Below, in pieces: positions 35,768 to 44,249 of a DNA stretch of 64,000 bases. The notes below the pieces were generated by a model. That model worked only from the letters and a program-made list of their open reading frames with translations. It searched no databases and was not told the origin of the DNA. Source of the stretch: Streptomyces sp. f51 (GTDB lineage Bacteria; Actinomycetota; Actinomycetes; Streptomycetales; Streptomycetaceae); NCBI RefSeq assembly GCF_037940415.1, contig NZ_CP149798.1:4745001-4809000 (forward strand), written 5' to 3'. The translations under genes and the position numbers were made by a program. Numbering within the stretch: the first letter of the stretch is position 1; every line of letters begins with the position of its first letter.

Positions 35768-37648
35768 TTACACGGCAGCAAGGCTCGAGGTTGCGGCGGC
35801 CAGGGTGTGGAGCTTCCGGCGCGTTTCGGCATCGGACGAGTACACCACTGCGCCGATCATCCCCCGCGTGAGCAGCACCTTGTACGTGTTGCGGATCAGT
35901 CGGTCCACATCCGCGTCCGGGGTCGACTTCTTGAAGACCGGATCCTTGGACGCTGAACGGTCGGTGACCCAGCGGTCGCCTCGCCACACGAGGTCAGGAC
36001 CTATGATCACGCCGCTCCAGTCGTACTCGAAGCCCTGTGCGGTGTACACGCAGCCCACTTGTCCGAAGCCCGCTGGATCGGTTGCCCACAGCGCGGCTGG
36101 CGGCGCGCCCGCGACCGAGCGGTCACCGAAGACGTTCCAGGGCCGTTCCCACTCCCCGATGACGACGTCCGCGGGCAGTGCCTGGCCTGGTGACACCTTC
36201 TTCGTCCATTTCCAGCAGTAGCCCGCGGACATGCGCGCGCTGTACCCCTGCGATCGGTGACCTTCGAGGAACGTCTCCAGCTCCTGAGGGCTGTCCACGA
36301 CCGTGAGGTGCATCTTGTCGTCGGGTTCCCATTCCACCGGACCGCCTGGAGCAAGGCCCAACAGCCTGACCACCCAGCGCAGGTATGCGTCGCTGCCACC
36401 GCACCGGAACTGGCTGTCCAGAGGCACCACTCGACATCGGAGCCCCTTCTTCGCAGCGGCTGCCTCGATCTCCGCGACCGTGCCCATTTCGCCGGGCCGA
36501 ACGACCTGATGCTCGTCGAGCAGGAAGACCGGGACGCGTGCGACGTCGATGAGTTCCTCGATCTGGGCTTTGCCGGTGCGGTTCGACGCCGACGTGTAGC
36601 GGTTGGCCGATGTCTCCCGGATACGGTGGGCCTCGTCGCATATCAGGACGTCGAGGCTGTTGCGTTCGGCGGCCATGAAGCTGTTGAAGTACTTGAAGAG
36701 GTCCTTCACCTCGCGCTTCCGGGCCCCCGCCACCTTCCTCATGGTCGTCGTGAACGAACTGGAGCCCGTCGCGTGCAGCGCGGTGGTGCCCTGGCGGTAC
36801 AGCTCACCGAGGAGCGACAACGCGATGACACTTTTGCCGGTGCCGGGCCCGCCGGCGACGATCACGACTTCCTTGTGGTCGGACTGCTTGGCGCGGCGCA
36901 CGGCGTTCAGGACCGTGCGGTACGCGATCTGCTGCTCGTCCAGCAGGACGAACTGCTCACGCTCACGGACCTCTTGAGCGGCCACCGCCATGAGTTGCCT
37001 CGATGGACCGATCTTCCCGTTGACGAGCTCGTCCGCCGCCGAAGCGCCCGACTCCGGCGCCAGCCGGTTACGCAGGAAGTCGATGAACTCGCCGCGTCGT
37101 GCACCGATGAAGAGTCGACCGTACCGGTCCTGCTCCGCCTCGAAGAGCCCGCTGACACCGAACTCGGTTGCGTTGTGCAGATACGCGGCGCCGTTGATGC
37201 GTTCCGGGTGCTCGGCCAGGGCCCCGTTGAAGGAGACGAGGTACTCGCAGTAGCCGCGCACCTGGTCGGCCGGGTTCAGCACCGCCCTGTTGTACGCATC
37301 AACGCGGCACAGCGACGGATCGTCGTCGTCCGGCTCCGCGCTGCTCCACTGCTTCAGCTCCACGACGACGTAGGACGGCAGTCCGGTCTTGGGGTGCACC
37401 CCGGCCAGCACGGCATCGGCCCGCTTGCTGTTCAGCGGCAGTCCGTACTCCAGGAGCATCTCCACCCGGCCGAGCCCGGCATCGTTGAGCGCGTTCGCGA
37501 GCACGGGGATGCTCCGCTCCCACGAGCGCACCTCGGACGAACCCGGCTTGTGACCGTGCACGTGCACGAACTGCTCCGTCAAGCGGAAGAACAGGGCACC
37601 GGAGTGACACTCGGCAGCGACCGCTGCGGCGGAGTCGCGGAACAGCAA
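35768..37648 (-). CDS. PD-(D/E)XK-like nuclease fused to SF1 helicase (DUF2075 type), copy A
   Basis: The product is 626 aa. TTG 37648 with GGGGG 6 nt upstream; this start aligns with the paralogue's GTG. Residues 1-130 contain a restriction-endonuclease-like D78 ... E97-L-K99 motif (RADAVLAG, VVVELKQW). The helicase core follows: Walker A GGPGTGKS (266-273), DEAH (338-341), LLDEHQ (376-381), YTAQGFEYD (535-543) and LLTRG (592-596). Such DUF2075 proteins are Schlafen-like/SF1 helicases of unknown role, several thought to act in anti-phage defence. Rare ATA is used in the LICDE stretch and G+C is lower than the neighbours, which suggests horizontal acquisition. It is preceded by a structured leader. 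Confidence 0.85.
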   Translation of the reverse strand: MLFRDSAAAVAAECHSGALFFRLTEQFVHVHGHKPGSSEVRSWERSIPVLANALNDAGLGRVEMLLEYGLPLNSKRADAVLAGVHPKTGLPSYVVVELKQWSSAEPDDDDPSLCRVDAYNRAVLNPADQVRGYCEYLVSFNGALAEHPERINGAAYLHNATEFGVSGLFEAEQDRYGRLFIGARRGEFIDFLRNRLAPESGASAADELVNGKIGPSRQLMAVAAQEVREREQFVLLDEQQIAYRTVLNAVRRAKQSDHKEVVIVAGGPGTGKSVIALSLLGELYRQGTTALHATGSSSFTTTMRKVAGARKREVKDLFKYFNSFMAAERNSLDVLICDEAHRIRETSANRYTSASNRTGKAQIEELIDVARVPVFLLDEHQVVRPGEMGTVAEIEAAAAKKGLRCRVVPLDSQFRCGGSDAYLRWVVRLLGLAPGGPVEWEPDDKMHLTVVDSPQELETFLEGHRSQGYSARMSAGYCWKWTKKVSPGQALPADVVIGEWERPWNVFGDRSVAGAPPAALWATDPAGFGQVGCVYTAQGFEYDWSGVIIGPDLVWRGDRWVTDRSASKDPVFKKSTPDADVDRLIRNTYKVLLTRGMIGAVVYSSDAETRRKLHTLAAATSSLAAV

Positions 37649-37737
37649 GAAATGCCCCCAGGCAGCACGAAGAATCTCGCGCGGGTGGGGGCATGTCCTT
37701 CGTGACTCCGCCAGGCGGAGTGGAAGCCCGGCGGGCC
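37649..37737 (-). promoter_or_regulatory. Structured leader element of helicase gene A
   Basis: All stems are read on the minus strand. A CTCCGC/GCGGAG hairpin (37706-37711 with 37715-37720). An outer 9-bp perfect stem ATGCCCCCA/TGGGGGCAT (37686-37694 with 37652-37660) that contains the GGGGG ribosome binding site. Inside it, a 7-bp hairpin GCGCGAG/TTCGTGC (37676-37682 with 37665-37671) with a 4-nt loop. Most of the sequence at about 37676-37737 is nearly identical to the element before gene B. A TAATCT -10 candidate (37756-37761) lies upstream. It resembles my memory of the published 'ssNA-helicase' motif of Streptomyces; not verified. Confidence 0.75.
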
Positions 37738-37758
37738 GCGGCTACGTCGGGATCAAGA

Positions 37759-39816
37759 TTACCCGTGCCGTCTGCGGTGGGCGGGTGGCAGCTGTGATCC
37801 TTCGGCGGTGAGCTTCGGCTGGGCGCCGTCGTAGTGCTGCATGCCGATGGCACCTGGGATCAGTCTGCGCAGTGCGTTGTGGGTCGCCGGGTCGACCGCG
37901 TAGACCACGGTGCCGACGACGCCGCGGGTGAGGAGCACGTGGTAGGCGTTGAGGACGCACCGGGTGACGATCGCGTCGTCGATCGGACCGCGGAAGGCGG
38001 GGTCGCACGAAGCGCTGCCGTCCACCTTGAACTTCCCGTCGCGGAAGAGCAGATCGGGTCCGATGATGACGCCGTTCCAGTCGTACTCGAAGGTCTGTGC
38101 CGTGTAGACGCAGCCGATCTGGTCGACACCACGGCGATCGGTCGACCACAGGTCCGACCGTGGTGCGTTCGGGACGCTGTACTCCGGCTTCACGTTCCAA
38201 GGCCGGCGCCAGTCCCCGATGCGCACGTCGTCGACGAGCTGTTCCCCGTCCGGGTTGCTCCACGGCCAGCAGAAGCCCGCAGTGATGCGGGCCGTGGCCC
38301 GTTCCGCATGGCGTTCGCGGATGAACCGCTCCATCTGCTCGGGGGAGTCGGCGACCGTCAGCGTCATCCTCCCGTCCGGTCTCCAGGCGACCGGATCGGA
38401 GAGGTGAAGGCCCAGTAGCTGCTGAACCCAGCGCTGGTACCGCTTGCTGCCTCCCGCTCGGAACGTGCCCTCCAGGTCCGTCACTTCGACATCGCAGCCC
38501 ATGCGCTCGGCGAGCTCTTTGAGATATGCGGCGGTGCCCACCTCGTCCGGACGGATCGACTGGTGATCGTCGAGCAGGAAGATCGGCACTCTCGCGGCTC
38601 TTATCAGCTCGGCTGCCTGTGGCCGGTCGTCGTCTCGTAGATTCTTCGGCATCCAACGGTGTGTCGAGCTGCGTCGCATGCGGTGCGCTTCATCGCAGAT
38701 GAGGACGTCGATGCTGTCCGGCGGGCTGTCGCTGAAGCTGTTGAAGTAGCGGTACAGCCTGTTGGCCGCGCGACGTTTGTCTGCGGTCCGCCCTCGGCGG
38801 GCCGTGCTGATCATGATCTCGCGCAGAGTCTCCGTGTAGGCGTGGGAGCCGCTGGCCAGTACGGCTTCACGGCCCGTGAGCCCGAGGGAACGCTGCAACT
38901 CGAGGGCTACGGCGCTCTTCCCGCTGCCCGGGCCGCCCCGCAGAATGTAGACGCGCTTGACGCTCGGAACGGCAGCCTGGAGGTGGGCGGCTTCGGCGTC
39001 GTAGAACAGACCCACGTTCAAATCAGTGAACTGGGTGGTCTTCTCCAGGTGCCGTGTGATCCGGTCGAACGCGACGTACTGTTCGTCGAGGAGCGTGAGA
39101 CCGCCACCGACAACAGAACGTTGACGGGCCACATCGGTGACCTTGAGCAACGGGTCCTGGCGGGCCTGCTCCAGCGCGGACGCCGCCCGTTTCCCGGACG
39201 CGGCGGTGAATCTCGACGTGAGTGCTCTTCGGAAGCGAGTCAGATCATCGAGCGTGTAGAGGAAGCCGTGGTCGCTCTCGTGCAGATCGAACAGGGCTTC
39301 CACATCCGCGTTCCGTGCGTTGTGGAGCAGTGCCACACCCATCAACTGGTCTTCGTTCTCCCGAAGATGGGGTAAGTAGCGCAGCATGTACTCGCAGTAG
39401 CGCTGGATCTGCCGGACCGGGTGCAGCTTGTTCTTCCCGTCGCCGAACCCGAGATCGACGGCGATGGGGCACAGCGGGTCCACCGTGGCGTGCCGTACTT
39501 GTTTCAGCTCGACCGCAAGGTATGAATCCGTCCCTGTACCGGGGCGCAGGCCGCACAGCACCAGGTCGACCGCGGAATTGGTGTGCGGGAGGTCGACCTC
39601 GATCTGCACCTCGACTTCGCCAAGGCCGCAGTTCAGTAGGGCTCTGACCACTACGGGGACGCTGTTGTTCCACGAAGCGATGTCCCCCTGGCCCGGCGTT
39701 CCTCCCTTGATTCGGGAGTGCTCATGGATCAGTCGCTCTGTGAGCGGGAGGTGCGCAGATCCGGATCGGGCCACTATGAGTCGGCCGAGCTCGGCTGCTG
39801 ACAGTTGCAGGAGCAC
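37759..39816 (-). CDS. PD-(D/E)XK-like nuclease fused to SF1 helicase (DUF2075 type), copy B
   Basis: The product is 685 aa. GTG 39816 with GGGGA 6 nt upstream; the frame is open further upstream, but that part is the leader element. Nuclease-like D84 ... E103-L-K105 (VDLVLCG, AVELKQV). The helicase has Walker A GGPGSGKS (294-301), DEAH (375-378), LLDDHQ (414-419), YTAQTFEYD (571-579) and LLTRG (628-632). It is clearly paralogous to copy A, but ~60 residues longer between the nuclease and helicase parts and at the C-terminus, so this is an old duplication or a paired acquisition. Rare ATA-AGA codons occur in AELIRAARV. The gene ends 111 bp before copy A starts. Confidence 0.85.
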   Translation of the reverse strand: MLLQLSAAELGRLIVARSGSAHLPLTERLIHEHSRIKGGTPGQGDIASWNNSVPVVVRALLNCGLGEVEVQIEVDLPHTNSAVDLVLCGLRPGTGTDSYLAVELKQVRHATVDPLCPIAVDLGFGDGKNKLHPVRQIQRYCEYMLRYLPHLRENEDQLMGVALLHNARNADVEALFDLHESDHGFLYTLDDLTRFRRALTSRFTAASGKRAASALEQARQDPLLKVTDVARQRSVVGGGLTLLDEQYVAFDRITRHLEKTTQFTDLNVGLFYDAEAAHLQAAVPSVKRVYILRGGPGSGKSAVALELQRSLGLTGREAVLASGSHAYTETLREIMISTARRGRTADKRRAANRLYRYFNSFSDSPPDSIDVLICDEAHRMRRSSTHRWMPKNLRDDDRPQAAELIRAARVPIFLLDDHQSIRPDEVGTAAYLKELAERMGCDVEVTDLEGTFRAGGSKRYQRWVQQLLGLHLSDPVAWRPDGRMTLTVADSPEQMERFIRERHAERATARITAGFCWPWSNPDGEQLVDDVRIGDWRRPWNVKPEYSVPNAPRSDLWSTDRRGVDQIGCVYTAQTFEYDWNGVIIGPDLLFRDGKFKVDGSASCDPAFRGPIDDAIVTRCVLNAYHVLLTRGVVGTVVYAVDPATHNALRRLIPGAIGMQHYDGAQPKLTAEGSQLPPAHRRRHG

Positions 39817-39906
39817 GAAGGGTCCCCAGGCACGAGATGACTCGTGCGGGTGGGGGCATGTCCTTCGTGACTCCGCCGAAGCGGAGCGGAAGCCCGTCGG
39901 GCCGCA
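39814..39906 (-). promoter_or_regulatory. Structured leader element of helicase gene B
   Basis: On the minus strand. A CTCCGC-TTCG-GCGGAG hairpin with a UUCG tetraloop (39871-39876 with 39881-39886). CACGAAGG pairs with CCTTCGTG over 8 bp (39862-39869 with 39814-39821), locking the GTG start. CCCCA/TGGGG (39851-39855 with 39824-39828) covers the ribosome binding site. A perfect 7-bp hairpin GCACGAG/CTCGTGC (39841-39847 with 39830-39836). A TAGTCT -10 candidate lies at 39918-39923, at a distance like that before copy A. Confidence 0.75.
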
Positions 39907-39942
39907 ATGACGTTTGCAGACTACCCGGCTGAGAAAGAAAGG

Positions 39943-39967
39943 CGGGCGGGCCCTGGAGGCCCGCCCG
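39943..39967 (-). terminator. Intrinsic terminator of the small membrane protein gene
   Basis: 10-bp perfect stem, 39943-39952 with 39958-39967. On the minus strand it is followed by TTTCTTTCTC, a real U-rich tail. It separates the small gene from helicase gene B. Confidence 0.88.
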
Positions 39968-39976
39968 TCGCTCGGC

Positions 39977-40105
39977 TCAGCCGAGGCGGTGCACCACGAC
40001 CTGCGCCAGAGCCCACGCCAGGTTCGAGCCGAGGCTCGCCGCGATGCCAACCAGGACATCACGGACCCAGGTGCGGCGCTTGGGCATGTACTCGACGGCA
40101 GCCAC
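39977..40105 (-). CDS. Small (42 aa) DUF6408-like membrane protein
   Basis: GTG 40105 has GGGGA about 9 nt upstream; a longer frame to 40258 is open but has a poor start. The product is MAAVEYMPKRRTWVRDVLVG and on: a basic N-terminus, then one TM helix (about residues 17-38, VLVGIAASLGSNLAWALAQVV). The pattern KRRTW-RD-L-G matches the tiny DUF6408 family of streptomycetes as I remember it. Unknown function. It has its own terminator. Confidence 0.65.
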   Translation of the reverse strand: MAAVEYMPKRRTWVRDVLVGIAASLGSNLAWALAQVVVHRLG

Positions 40106-40461
40106 AGGAATGCGTCCCCTTCGGATTGATCGGTGACGGCGCCGGATGGCTCCCGCCGGGAGCGCACCATGGGGCTCCATCACCGAACCGAAGGGCATCG
40201 CGTACTCCCCGGGTCGCGTCACGTACACCCTCCGAGGAGGGCACGCGGTGCACAACAACGGTAGTACACAACTGGGCAGCTCGGGGCGCGAGTTAATACG
40301 CGGGTACCGGCGAGCCGGTGGGGTCTCTCCGGGCCGCGCACGGTGCTGAGACAGAACATTCGCGCCGGGAATATGGTGATTTCATCTCAACTTGTGATCA
40401 TTGGCCACCGCATGTGCGGTGGTCCCGCGAGTGACCCGGGGCCGGCCGGCCCCGGGCCCGG
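40106..40461. other. Intergenic region upstream of the SNF2 helicase gene
   Basis: Divergent gap. The less GC-rich stretch at about 40245-40280 (with two GCACAAC/TACACAAC repeats) is probably the promoter of the small membrane gene. The stretch at 40355-40402 (CGGGAATATGGTGATTTC and on) is probably the SNF2 promoter. A perfect palindrome, CCACCGCA-TG-TGCGGTGG, lies at 40405-40422. No gene is seen. Confidence 0.5.
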
Positions 40462-40476
40462 GTGGGCGGTGGGAGG

Positions 40477-42666
40477 ATGCGGGGACGGCGAGGAGGGGTG
40501 GGGCGGGTGGGGCGTGGGGAGCGGGATGCCGTTGCTCGGGGGGTGCGGCTGTTCGAAGCGGCCCGGGCCGTGGCGGGGGACCACGAAAAGGCGGTGGACG
40601 CGGTACGGGCGGCGCTCGCGCCGATCCACGACGCGGCCGTCGGGCGCCACCTCGACGCCATCCCCGTCGCCCGGCTCCAGGACGTCACCGAAGGCCGGCT
40701 GCGGCTCACGAGCGTGGAGCAGAGCGGGCTGCGCACCGTGGGCGCCGTCCTGGAAGCCGGGCCCTACCGGTTGCGGCAGATCCCCGGAGTGGGGCAGCGC
40801 ACCGTCGACCAGATGCTCGCCGCCGCCGCCCGGCTCGCGGAGGCCGTGCACGAGAGCGTGGCCGTCCACATCGACGTGGACCGGCCCGAACCCGGCACCA
40901 CCGCGCTCGTCACGGCCCTGCACGTCCTGGCCGAGGCCGGCCCGGACGCCCGTCGCGCGCTGGAGCGGGCCGCCGCCCTCTCGGAGCGGCTCGGTCCCGC
41001 CCTCGCCGACGCCAGGCCCGCCGCCGGACGGCTCCGGATGCTCGTGGCGGGCAGGGAGAAGAAGTCCCGCGCGCTGGCCGCGGTCGCCGAGATCCGGTCG
41101 CTGGTGGACGAGGCGGAGCGGGCGGGCACTCCCGGACTGCTCGCCCAGGCGTCGGTGGATCTGCTCCGGGGCCCCTCGTCCGACGTCGCGGCCTGGGTGG
41201 ACTTCGAACTGCGGTCCGCCGATTACTACAGCCTGCTCGCCGACATCTCCGGGCGGCAGCCGGACGCGGCCGCCGCCGAGGGGTTCCTGCCGGACGACAT
41301 CGTCGAGCGGGTGCGCACCCAGCCCCTCGACGACGCGCACCGGCGGGTCTCGCTGCGCGGCTACCAGGCGTTCGGCGCCCGGTTCGCGCTCGCGCAGCGC
41401 AAGGTGATCCTCGGCGACGAGATGGGCCTCGGCAAGACCATCCAGGCCATCGCCGTACTGGCGCACCTGGCCGCCGAGGGGCAGTCCCGCTTCATGGTCG
41501 TCTGTCCGGCGAGCGTCCTCGTGAACTGGACACGGGAGGTCGAGGCGCGCAGTGCCTTGCGGGTCACGGTGCTCCACGGCCCCGACCGGCACTACGCGTT
41601 CGCCGAGTGGAAGGAACGGGGCGGGGTCGCGGTGACCACGTTCGACGCGCTGCGCGGTTTCCCCGCACCGGGCGCGGACGAGGTCGCCCTGCTCGTCGTC
41701 GACGAAGCGCACTTCGTGAAGAACCCCCGGGCCAAGCGGTCCCAGGCGGTCGCCCTGTGGGCGGAGCGCTGCGGGCGGGCCCTCCTCATGACGGGAACCC
41801 CGCTGGAGAACAGGGTCGTGGAGTTCCGTGACCTGGTCCGGATGCTCGACGGCGCCGTCGCCGACTCCCTGGGCGAACGGGACGCGCTGGCCGGGTCGGT
41901 GGCCTTCCGCAAGGCGGTGGCCCCGGTCTACCTGCGGCGCAACCAGGAGGACGTGCTGACGGAACTCCCCAGTCTCCAGCGCACCGACGAGTGGGAGGAG
42001 TTGAGCGCGTCGGACGAGGAGGCGTACCGGGACGCCGTGCGCGCGGGCAACTTCATGGCGATGCGCAGGGCCGCGTACCTGCGTCCCGAGAAGTCGGCCA
42101 AGCTGGGCCGGCTCCGGGAGATCGTTCAGGAGGCCGCCGAGAACGGGCAGAAGACGGTCGTCTTCTCCAACTTCAAGGACGTACTGGGTGTCGTGAGGGA
42201 CGAGCTCACGGCGGCCGTCGCCGACCGCGCGCCCCTGTTCGGTCCGCTCACCGGAAGCGTCCCGGCGGGGCGGCGGCAGCAGATCGTCGACGACTTCGCC
42301 GGCGTCACCGGCCCCGCGGTGCTGCTGGCGCAGATCCAGGCGGCGGGCATCGGCCTCAACATGCAGGCGGCCTCCGTCGTCGTCATCTGCGAACCCCAGA
42401 TCAAACCGACCATCGAACACCAGGCGGTGGCCCGGGCCCACCGCATGGGCCAGGTGAGACCGGTGCGTGTGTACCGTCTGCTCGCCACCGGGGGAGTGGA
42501 CGAACGCATGGTGAAGATGCTGGAGGCCAAGACCCGCCTCTTCGACGCCTACGCCCGCCGCAGCGCCGTGGCCGAGGCCACGGCGGACGCGGTCGACGTG
42601 TCGGACACCGAACTGGCGCGCCGGATCGTCGAGGAGGAGCAGGCGCGCCTGGGCATGACGGTGTGA
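40477..42666 (+). CDS. SNF2/DEAD-box family helicase
   Basis: About 729 aa. The start is uncertain: ATG 40477 abuts GGGAGG, and GTG 40462 or downstream GTGs (about 40500) are possible. The N-terminal ~270 residues have a helix-hairpin-helix (LRQIPGVGQRTVDQML). The helicase core starts near residue 290 with RGYQAFGARFAL and GDEMGLGKTIQAIAVL. It continues with VVDEAHFVKNP, TGTPLENRV, then LLAQIQAAGIGLNMQAA and QAVARAHRMGQ. SNF2 ATPases remodel protein-DNA complexes; bacterial ones occur in repair and in phage defence systems. It stands alone on + beside the DUF2075 pair. Confidence 0.88.
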   Translation: MRGRRGGVGRVGRGERDAVARGVRLFEAARAVAGDHEKAVDAVRAALAPIHDAAVGRHLDAIPVARLQDVTEGRLRLTSVEQSGLRTVGAVLEAGPYRLRQIPGVGQRTVDQMLAAAARLAEAVHESVAVHIDVDRPEPGTTALVTALHVLAEAGPDARRALERAAALSERLGPALADARPAAGRLRMLVAGREKKSRALAAVAEIRSLVDEAERAGTPGLLAQASVDLLRGPSSDVAAWVDFELRSADYYSLLADISGRQPDAAAAEGFLPDDIVERVRTQPLDDAHRRVSLRGYQAFGARFALAQRKVILGDEMGLGKTIQAIAVLAHLAAEGQSRFMVVCPASVLVNWTREVEARSALRVTVLHGPDRHYAFAEWKERGGVAVTTFDALRGFPAPGADEVALLVVDEAHFVKNPRAKRSQAVALWAERCGRALLMTGTPLENRVVEFRDLVRMLDGAVADSLGERDALAGSVAFRKAVAPVYLRRNQEDVLTELPSLQRTDEWEELSASDEEAYRDAVRAGNFMAMRRAAYLRPEKSAKLGRLREIVQEAAENGQKTVVFSNFKDVLGVVRDELTAAVADRAPLFGPLTGSVPAGRRQQIVDDFAGVTGPAVLLAQIQAAGIGLNMQAASVVVICEPQIKPTIEHQAVARAHRMGQVRPVRVYRLLATGGVDERMVKMLEAKTRLFDAYARRSAVAEATADAVDVSDTELARRIVEEEQARLGMTV

Positions 42667-42689
42667 GGCCCCCGGCTGCCCGGAAAGCA

Positions 42690-42960
42690 GAGGACCGACC
42701 GCGCGACCCGGACGACCGGCCCCGGCCGCGGGGCCTGCGACACCGGCTCCGACTCCAGCCCCGGCCCCAGCCCAGCCCGGCCCGGCCCGGCGCCGACCCC
42801 GGCCCGGGCCTGCGCAGCCCAGGCACCCGCCCCGGCCGCACGGCCTGCGACACCGGCCCGGCCGCGACGCCTGCGACCCCGGCCCGGGCCCGCGCGGCCC
42901 GCAACACCTGCCCCGGACCGGGCCCGAGCGGCCGGGGCCGGACCCGGTCCCGGCCAGGGA
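42690..42960. repeat. GC-rich degenerate repeat region
   Basis: Words such as GGCCTGCGACACCGGC (twice), CCCGGCCCGGGCC and CCCGGCCCGGCGCC recur irregularly between the SNF2 stop and the threonine synthase-like gene end. No gene; it probably includes transcription terminators. Confidence 0.5.
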
Positions 42961-44067
42961 TCAGGCTCGCGCCATCCCCGTCTTCACGCCCGCGCCGCAC
43001 AGCGGCACCACCGCCTCGCGGCCGGCGAGGGCACCCGCACGGACCGCGGCCCAGCAGGCCACCCCCGTCGACTCCACGTACAGCCCGCGCCCCGCGAGAT
43101 CCGTCTGCGCGTGACGGATCTCGTCCTCCGTCACGGTCAGGAAGGCACCCCCGGAGGCGCGTACCGCGCGCAGGATCTGACGGGCCCGCAGCGGGTGCGG
43201 GATGGCGATGCCCTCGGCGAAGGTGGGCGCCGCGGGAGTCGTGCCGACGAGCTCCTCGGCCCCCTCGGACCAGGCACGGGCCAGCGGCGCGACCGCCGCG
43301 GCCTGGACGGCGTACAGCGCGGGCCTCCTGTCGATCAGCCCGGCCGCGTGCAGTTCGGCCACGGCGAGCGCGGCGCCGAGGAGCAGCGTGCCGTTGCCGA
43401 CCGGCAGCACGATGACCTCCGGCAGGCGTCCGCCGAGGTCCTCCCAGAGTTCGTGGACGTACGTCTTGGTGCCGTGCAGGAAGTACGGGTTGAAGACGTG
43501 CGAGGCGTAGAACACCCCGTCCTCGTCGGCCGCCTCGCGCGCCGCGCGTGCCGTCGCCTCGCGGTCGCCCTCGACCACCCGCAGCCGCGCCCCGTGCGCG
43601 CCGATCTGCTCCAGCTTCTTCGCCGAGGTGCCCTCGGGGACGTAGACGGTGCAGTGCAGTCCGGCCCGAGCGCAGTACGCGGCCACCGCCGTGCCCGCGT
43701 TGCCGCTGCTGTCCGCGATCACCCGCCGGGGTCCGAGCCGCAGGGCCAGTTCGGCCAGCAGCACGGCCCCGCGGTCCTTGAACGACAGCGTCGGCATCAG
43801 GAAGTCGAGCTTGGCGAGGACGTCCTCGCGCAGGGGGACCAGAGGCGTACGGCCCTCGCCGAGGCTGACGGTCGGCGCGGCCAGCGGCAGGCACTCGGCG
43901 TACCGCCACATCGAGTTCACCCGGCCGGCCAGGGAGGCGAGGGGAGCAGGCGTCGGCGCGAAGTCCAGGTCGAGCGGGCCGCGGCAGACCGGGCAGCACC
44001 AGGCGAGCGAGCCGGCCGGGACCCGCGTGCCGTCCGTCGGGCAGAAGCAGTCCGGCAGTGCAGTCAT
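42961..44067 (-). CDS. PLP-dependent threonine synthase-like enzyme
   Basis: The product is 368 aa from ATG 44067. An N-terminal zinc-ribbon-like motif (CFCPTDG ... CCPVCRG), then a fold-type II PLP domain. The Schiff-base Lys is in LSFKDRGAV and the phosphate loop in SSGNAGTAVAAY and VGNGTLLLG. It resembles thrC-like proteins without the usual hom-thrC-thrB context, so threonine synthase or a threonine/serine lyase are both possible. Monocistronic. Confidence 0.8.
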   Translation of the reverse strand: MTALPDCFCPTDGTRVPAGSLAWCCPVCRGPLDLDFAPTPAPLASLAGRVNSMWRYAECLPLAAPTVSLGEGRTPLVPLREDVLAKLDFLMPTLSFKDRGAVLLAELALRLGPRRVIADSSGNAGTAVAAYCARAGLHCTVYVPEGTSAKKLEQIGAHGARLRVVEGDREATARAAREAADEDGVFYASHVFNPYFLHGTKTYVHELWEDLGGRLPEVIVLPVGNGTLLLGAALAVAELHAAGLIDRRPALYAVQAAAVAPLARAWSEGAEELVGTTPAAPTFAEGIAIPHPLRARQILRAVRASGGAFLTVTEDEIRHAQTDLAGRGLYVESTGVACWAAVRAGALAGREAVVPLCGAGVKTGMARA

Positions 44068-44249
44068 GGGTGCAGGTTAGACGCGCCACCGCGGGACGGG
44101 ACGCTTCGCGCGTCCCGGAGCGGCCGGTGCCCCGGCGCGGCCCGGACGGCCTCCGTCACGGCCCCGCCCGTGCCGCGCTTACGATGCGCGCAGCCATTCG
44201 GCCGTCGTACGCGCGTTCCGTCGCGCATGCATGAGGAGCAAGGGAAAAC

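Noticed and set aside
37754..40170. Longer N-terminal extension for helicase copy B (start at 40170)
   Set aside because: The extra ~118 residues would be encoded by the structured leader, a terminator and the small gene region. The aligned GTG 39816 has a ribosome binding site matching copy A.
40401..41831. Second plus-strand frame overlapping the SNF2 gene
   Set aside because: Frame-shifted Arg/Ala/Gly-rich translation of the same DNA; the helicase motifs are all in the other frame.
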